Shown here: one piece after another, positions 62,004 to 64,000 of the stretch
Layout: the number at the start of each line of letters is the position of its first letter
How positions within the stretch are numbered: the first letter of the stretch is position 1
Assembly (NCBI RefSeq): GCF_047795645.1
Contig: NZ_CP181045.1
Coordinates: forward strand, 310,001 to 374,000
DNA length: 64,000 bases
Direction: 5' to 3'
DNA from: Salipaludibacillus sp047795645
Lineage (GTDB): Bacteria > Bacillota > Bacilli > Bacillales > Salisediminibacteriaceae
Position numbers and translations under genes: made by a program
Notes under the pieces: generated by a model
What the model saw: the letters and a program-made list of their open reading frames with translations, nothing else
Told to the model about the DNA's origin: nothing
The model's database searches: none

Positions 62004-62627
62004 ATGAGTTTAACAATTGAGTCAACTGTAACGTGGTTTAGAAAATTTGATGAGAAAATACAAGCAAATAAAAATACATTGACGGACTTAGATCAATCAA
62101 TCGGTGATGGAGACCATGGAATAAATATGTCAAGAGGATTAACTGAAGTCATTAAAACGCTTGAGGGTAAGTCGTTCGATACGCTTGGAGAGTTGAGCAA
62201 AGCAGTAGCGATGACAATGATCGGAAAAGTGGGTGGAGCTGCGGGCCCCTTGTATGGTTCGGCGTTTCTGAAAATGAGCATAAAAATGGGGACAAATATA
62301 AAGTTATCTGATGTAGAATTATTGGATGTGTTGAAAGAGGGAGAACAAGCGATTATCCATCGTGGTAAATCGTCAGTTGGGGAAAAAACGATGGTTGATG
62401 TGTGGAGTCCATTATTGGCTGAATTCGCTGAAACATCAGCTATTAACTGGGAAGAATTTAAGACGCTAGCACATAAAAACATGCTAGCTACGAAAGAACT
62501 TCATGCGAAGAAAGGGCGGGCTGCTTATTTAGGAGAACGCTCTGTTGGACACATTGATCCTGGTGCAATGTCCAGCTATCTTCTTTTTGAAAGTTTGGCA
62601 GAAACGATGATAGAGGGAGGGCATTAA
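62004..62627 (+). CDS. dhaL: Dihydroxyacetone kinase subunit DhaL
   Basis: A 207-aa ADP-binding subunit. LDQSIGDGDHGINM carries the Mg-ADP ligands (Asp35, Asp37 and the following His), and GGAAGPLYGSAFLKM plus SVGEKTMVDVWSP and GHIDPGAMSSYL are family signatures. It passes phosphate to DhaK-bound dihydroxyacetone and is recharged by DhaM. Start 62004 follows GAGGGGG by 6 nt; an ATG at 61983 precedes that site. Confidence 0.93.
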   Translation: MSLTIESTVTWFRKFDEKIQANKNTLTDLDQSIGDGDHGINMSRGLTEVIKTLEGKSFDTLGELSKAVAMTMIGKVGGAAGPLYGSAFLKMSIKMGTNIKLSDVELLDVLKEGEQAIIHRGKSSVGEKTMVDVWSPLLAEFAETSAINWEEFKTLAHKNMLATKELHAKKGRAAYLGERSVGHIDPGAMSSYLLFESLAETMIEGGH

Positions 62628-62628
62628 A

Positions 62629-63027
62629 TTGGATTATGTAAGTCTCGTATTTGTTTCGCACAGTGCAGACATTGTAAAGGGGTTGAAAGCTCTTTTGTAT
62701 GAAATGCAACCGGCAGTGACGATTGGAATAGCCGGTGGAGAAGAAGATGGAGGGATAGGGACAAATGCGTTTGATATTAAAACGGCACTTGAGTCCGTTC
62801 ACTCACCAAAAGGAACAGTTATTTTATTTGATCTTGGAAGTGCATTAATCAACGCCGAGCTAGCGATAGAAATGCTCGCCGATCCATTAAATATTAGAAT
62901 TGCTGACGCTCCGTTACTAGAAGGTGGTTACAGTGCTGTTGTTGAGGCAGGATTCGGAAGTGATGTCGATAAAGTCGTTGAGGCGGCGGAAAAAGCGAAG
63001 GAAATGCAAAAAGTACATCGATCATAA
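62629..63027 (+). CDS. dhaM: Dihydroxyacetone kinase phosphoryl donor subunit DhaM (EIIA-like)
   Basis: A 132-aa mannose-EIIA-type protein with active-site His11 (LVFVSHSADIVKG), GTNAFDI and LFDLGSALINAE. It takes phosphate from HPr and passes it to DhaL. It consists of the EIIA-like domain only, lacking the HPr and EI domains fused in E. coli DhaM. TTG start at 62629, one base after the dhaL stop, with GGGAGG 8 nt upstream. Confidence 0.92.
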   Translation: MDYVSLVFVSHSADIVKGLKALLYEMQPAVTIGIAGGEEDGGIGTNAFDIKTALESVHSPKGTVILFDLGSALINAELAIEMLADPLNIRIADAPLLEGGYSAVVEAGFGSDVDKVVEAAEKAKEMQKVHRS

Positions 63028-63093
63028 TGTAACAATCAGTATTTTCAGTTTTTAACCACCTAATTAGTCTAGTGATAAAAACGTATTAAGATG

Positions 63094-63130
63094 AAAAATG
63101 CTCAGAGAAAGAATCTCTGAGCATTTTTTA
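63094..63130. terminator. Bidirectional terminator after dhaM
   Basis: AAAAATGCTCAGAGA and TCTCTGAGCATTTTT form a perfect 15-bp stem with A- and T-runs at the ends, between convergent genes. Confidence 0.88.
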
Positions 63131-64000
63131 AATCGATAATAATCGTTTATGGATAGCTTCTCCTGCACGGATTCCTGATAGAATTGCACTCTCCACTCTT
63201 GTTCGTCCACTAGTATCATCTGTCATCAAAAAGCTGTCACCGGCAATATAGATAGGGTAGTTATCCAATTTCAAGAAAGGTTCATCATATACGTGAGATG
63301 CTTCAGCATATCGCCAACGTTTCAACTGGACGTCATTAATCATCTCGCTACGGACAGTATTGGGCGTAATGATATCGACAAGCTGATTTATAATCGATTC
63401 GTCTTGATCCATAAAACGTTCAGCACTCCATTCTCCAGTCATGTATACAGATAAAATCGGAGAAAGAGAGATTCCCTTTTCGTCGTTAGCGACGATTTTA
63501 TCTACACCAGAAGGCAAATTATTAGAGATGATACCTTTTTCACCTATATTTATCGGGCTTTTAAGGCTAATCAGTCCAACAAAAGCAGGATTGAAATGTG
63601 AAGTGGCAAGATTCCGCTCGATTTCTTCCTTCAATAGTAAAGGTGACTGCTGAAGTAATGAAAGTGTTTGCGGGACTGGAGCAGTGATAATTGTTGCGTC
63701 TGATTTAAATGAATGACCTTGTGCTGTTTCTAACGTTACTGATGAAGAAGTTGATTCTATTTTTACAACTTGTTCATTTAGTTTGATGGACAGATCACTT
63801 GCAAGATTTTTAACAAATGGGTTCATGCCATTTGTGCCAGCATAGCGAGGATAATCGTTTCCGAACCAACGCTGAATCCAGCCTTTTTCAAGCCATTCAT
63901 TTGCTAGTGTTTGTAATTCTTTTGAACGAACTGTGAAAAACTGCGCCCCATGATCAGCATGTCCAGATCCGATTCGTCTTGTCGCCATTCGTCCACCAAC
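63128..64000 (-). CDS. Renalase-like FAD-dependent oxidoreductase, 5' end outside the window
   Basis: C-terminal 290 residues of a flavoprotein. The frame continues to the window edge as VGGRMATRRIGSGHADHGAQFF (in part: GGRMATRR), the typical second motif of renalase/amine-oxidase-like proteins, so the N-terminal GxGxxG motif lies beyond base 64000. The end carries YIAGDSFLMTDDTSGRTRVESAILSG (in part: AGDSF) for FAD binding. Bacterial renalases oxidise aberrant NAD(P)H isomers, but the substrate here is not determined. Confidence 0.82.
   Translation of the reverse strand, partial: VGGRMATRRIGSGHADHGAQFFTVRSKELQTLANEWLEKGWIQRWFGNDYPRYAGTNGMNPFVKNLASDLSIKLNEQVVKIESTSSSVTLETAQGHSFKSDATIITAPVPQTLSLLQQSPLLLKEEIERNLATSHFNPAFVGLISLKSPINIGEKGIISNNLPSGVDKIVANDEKGISLSPILSVYMTGEWSAERFMDQDESIINQLVDIITPNTVRSEMINDVQLKRWRYAEASHVYDEPFLKLDNYPIYIAGDSFLMTDDTSGRTRVESAILSGIRAGEAIHKRLLSI

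Noticed and set aside
62629..63027. Truncated dhaM
   Set aside because: Length of 132 aa with intact His11 is normal for Gram-positive DhaM consisting of the EIIA-like domain only; the HPr/EI fusion is an enterobacterial feature.

Overview
The window is an AT-rich stretch of chromosome from a spore-forming Bacillaceae bacterium (Firmicutes). The evidence is the set of Bacillus-type families (YppE, YpgR, SigI/RsgI, YdbS/YdbT, TelA, Dck/Dgk pair, DUF420, an SleB-type cortex hydrolase, a Spo0E-like phosphatase), strong GGAGG ribosome binding sites with frequent GTG/TTG starts, and many hairpin-plus-T-run terminators. It is mostly core genome with one insertion sequence. I see no prophage, CRISPR array, rRNA or tRNA.

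Layout. 1-12.1 kb: small ypp-type genes, a lipoprotein, a CBS/ACT protein (CbpA type), nicotinamidase, kynurenine formamidase, an SLC13 transporter, two coupled thioredoxin-fold proteins, a metallophosphoesterase, YpgR, a small acidic protein with YdbS/YdbT, and a conserved unknown. 12.6-21.2 kb: sigI-rsgI, a TelA pair, a GAF-GGDEF diguanylate cyclase, an NRDE protein and a lipid kinase. 21.4-26.2 kb: tatA-tatC, a membrane protein, dck-dgk and a DegV protein. 26.3-33.9 kb: formate dehydrogenase, a patatin, an MFS efflux pump, an OFA-type transporter and DUF420. 34.2-40.5 kb: an S8 protease with a long N-terminal region, a previously hidden spo0E-like gene, a maltose phosphorylase/beta-phosphoglucomutase operon and a LysM-SleB hydrolase. 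40.6-54.9 kb: acsA with an IS element directly upstream, fumC, a dipeptidase, fructosamine kinase, msrA-msrB, an ABC-class ATPase, a DUF4397 protein, an HSL-type hydrolase and PatA. 55-64 kb: odhA-odhB, a CrtI-like oxidoreductase, dhaK-dhaL-dhaM and the end of a renalase-like flavoprotein.

The most notable item is the formate dehydrogenase catalytic subunit (26355-28412, minus strand). Its frame is interrupted by one TGA exactly where the Mo/W-ligating Cys/Sec of the FdhF family belongs. A perfect 6-bp stem capped by GGTCT follows, with the loop 18 nt after the TGA, the same spacing as I recall for E. coli fdhF. This is best read as a selenocysteine gene with its SECIS element, not a pseudogene, and implies a Sec-decoding trait in this organism.

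Other points are two small genes found by hand in intergenic DNA (a Spo0E-like phosphatase and a two-helix membrane peptide), a probable small basic protein, a possible attenuator between tatA and tatC, candidate cre, Rex and SigI control sites, and a three-copy alternating inverted repeat downstream of the degV-type gene. In carbon metabolism the window links acetate activation (AcsA), two TCA steps (OdhAB, FumC), maltose phosphorolysis (MapA-PgmB) and dihydroxyacetone phosphorylation (DhaKLM). Cell-envelope and redox maintenance (Tat, TelA, YdbST, MsrAB, thioredoxins) make up much of the rest.
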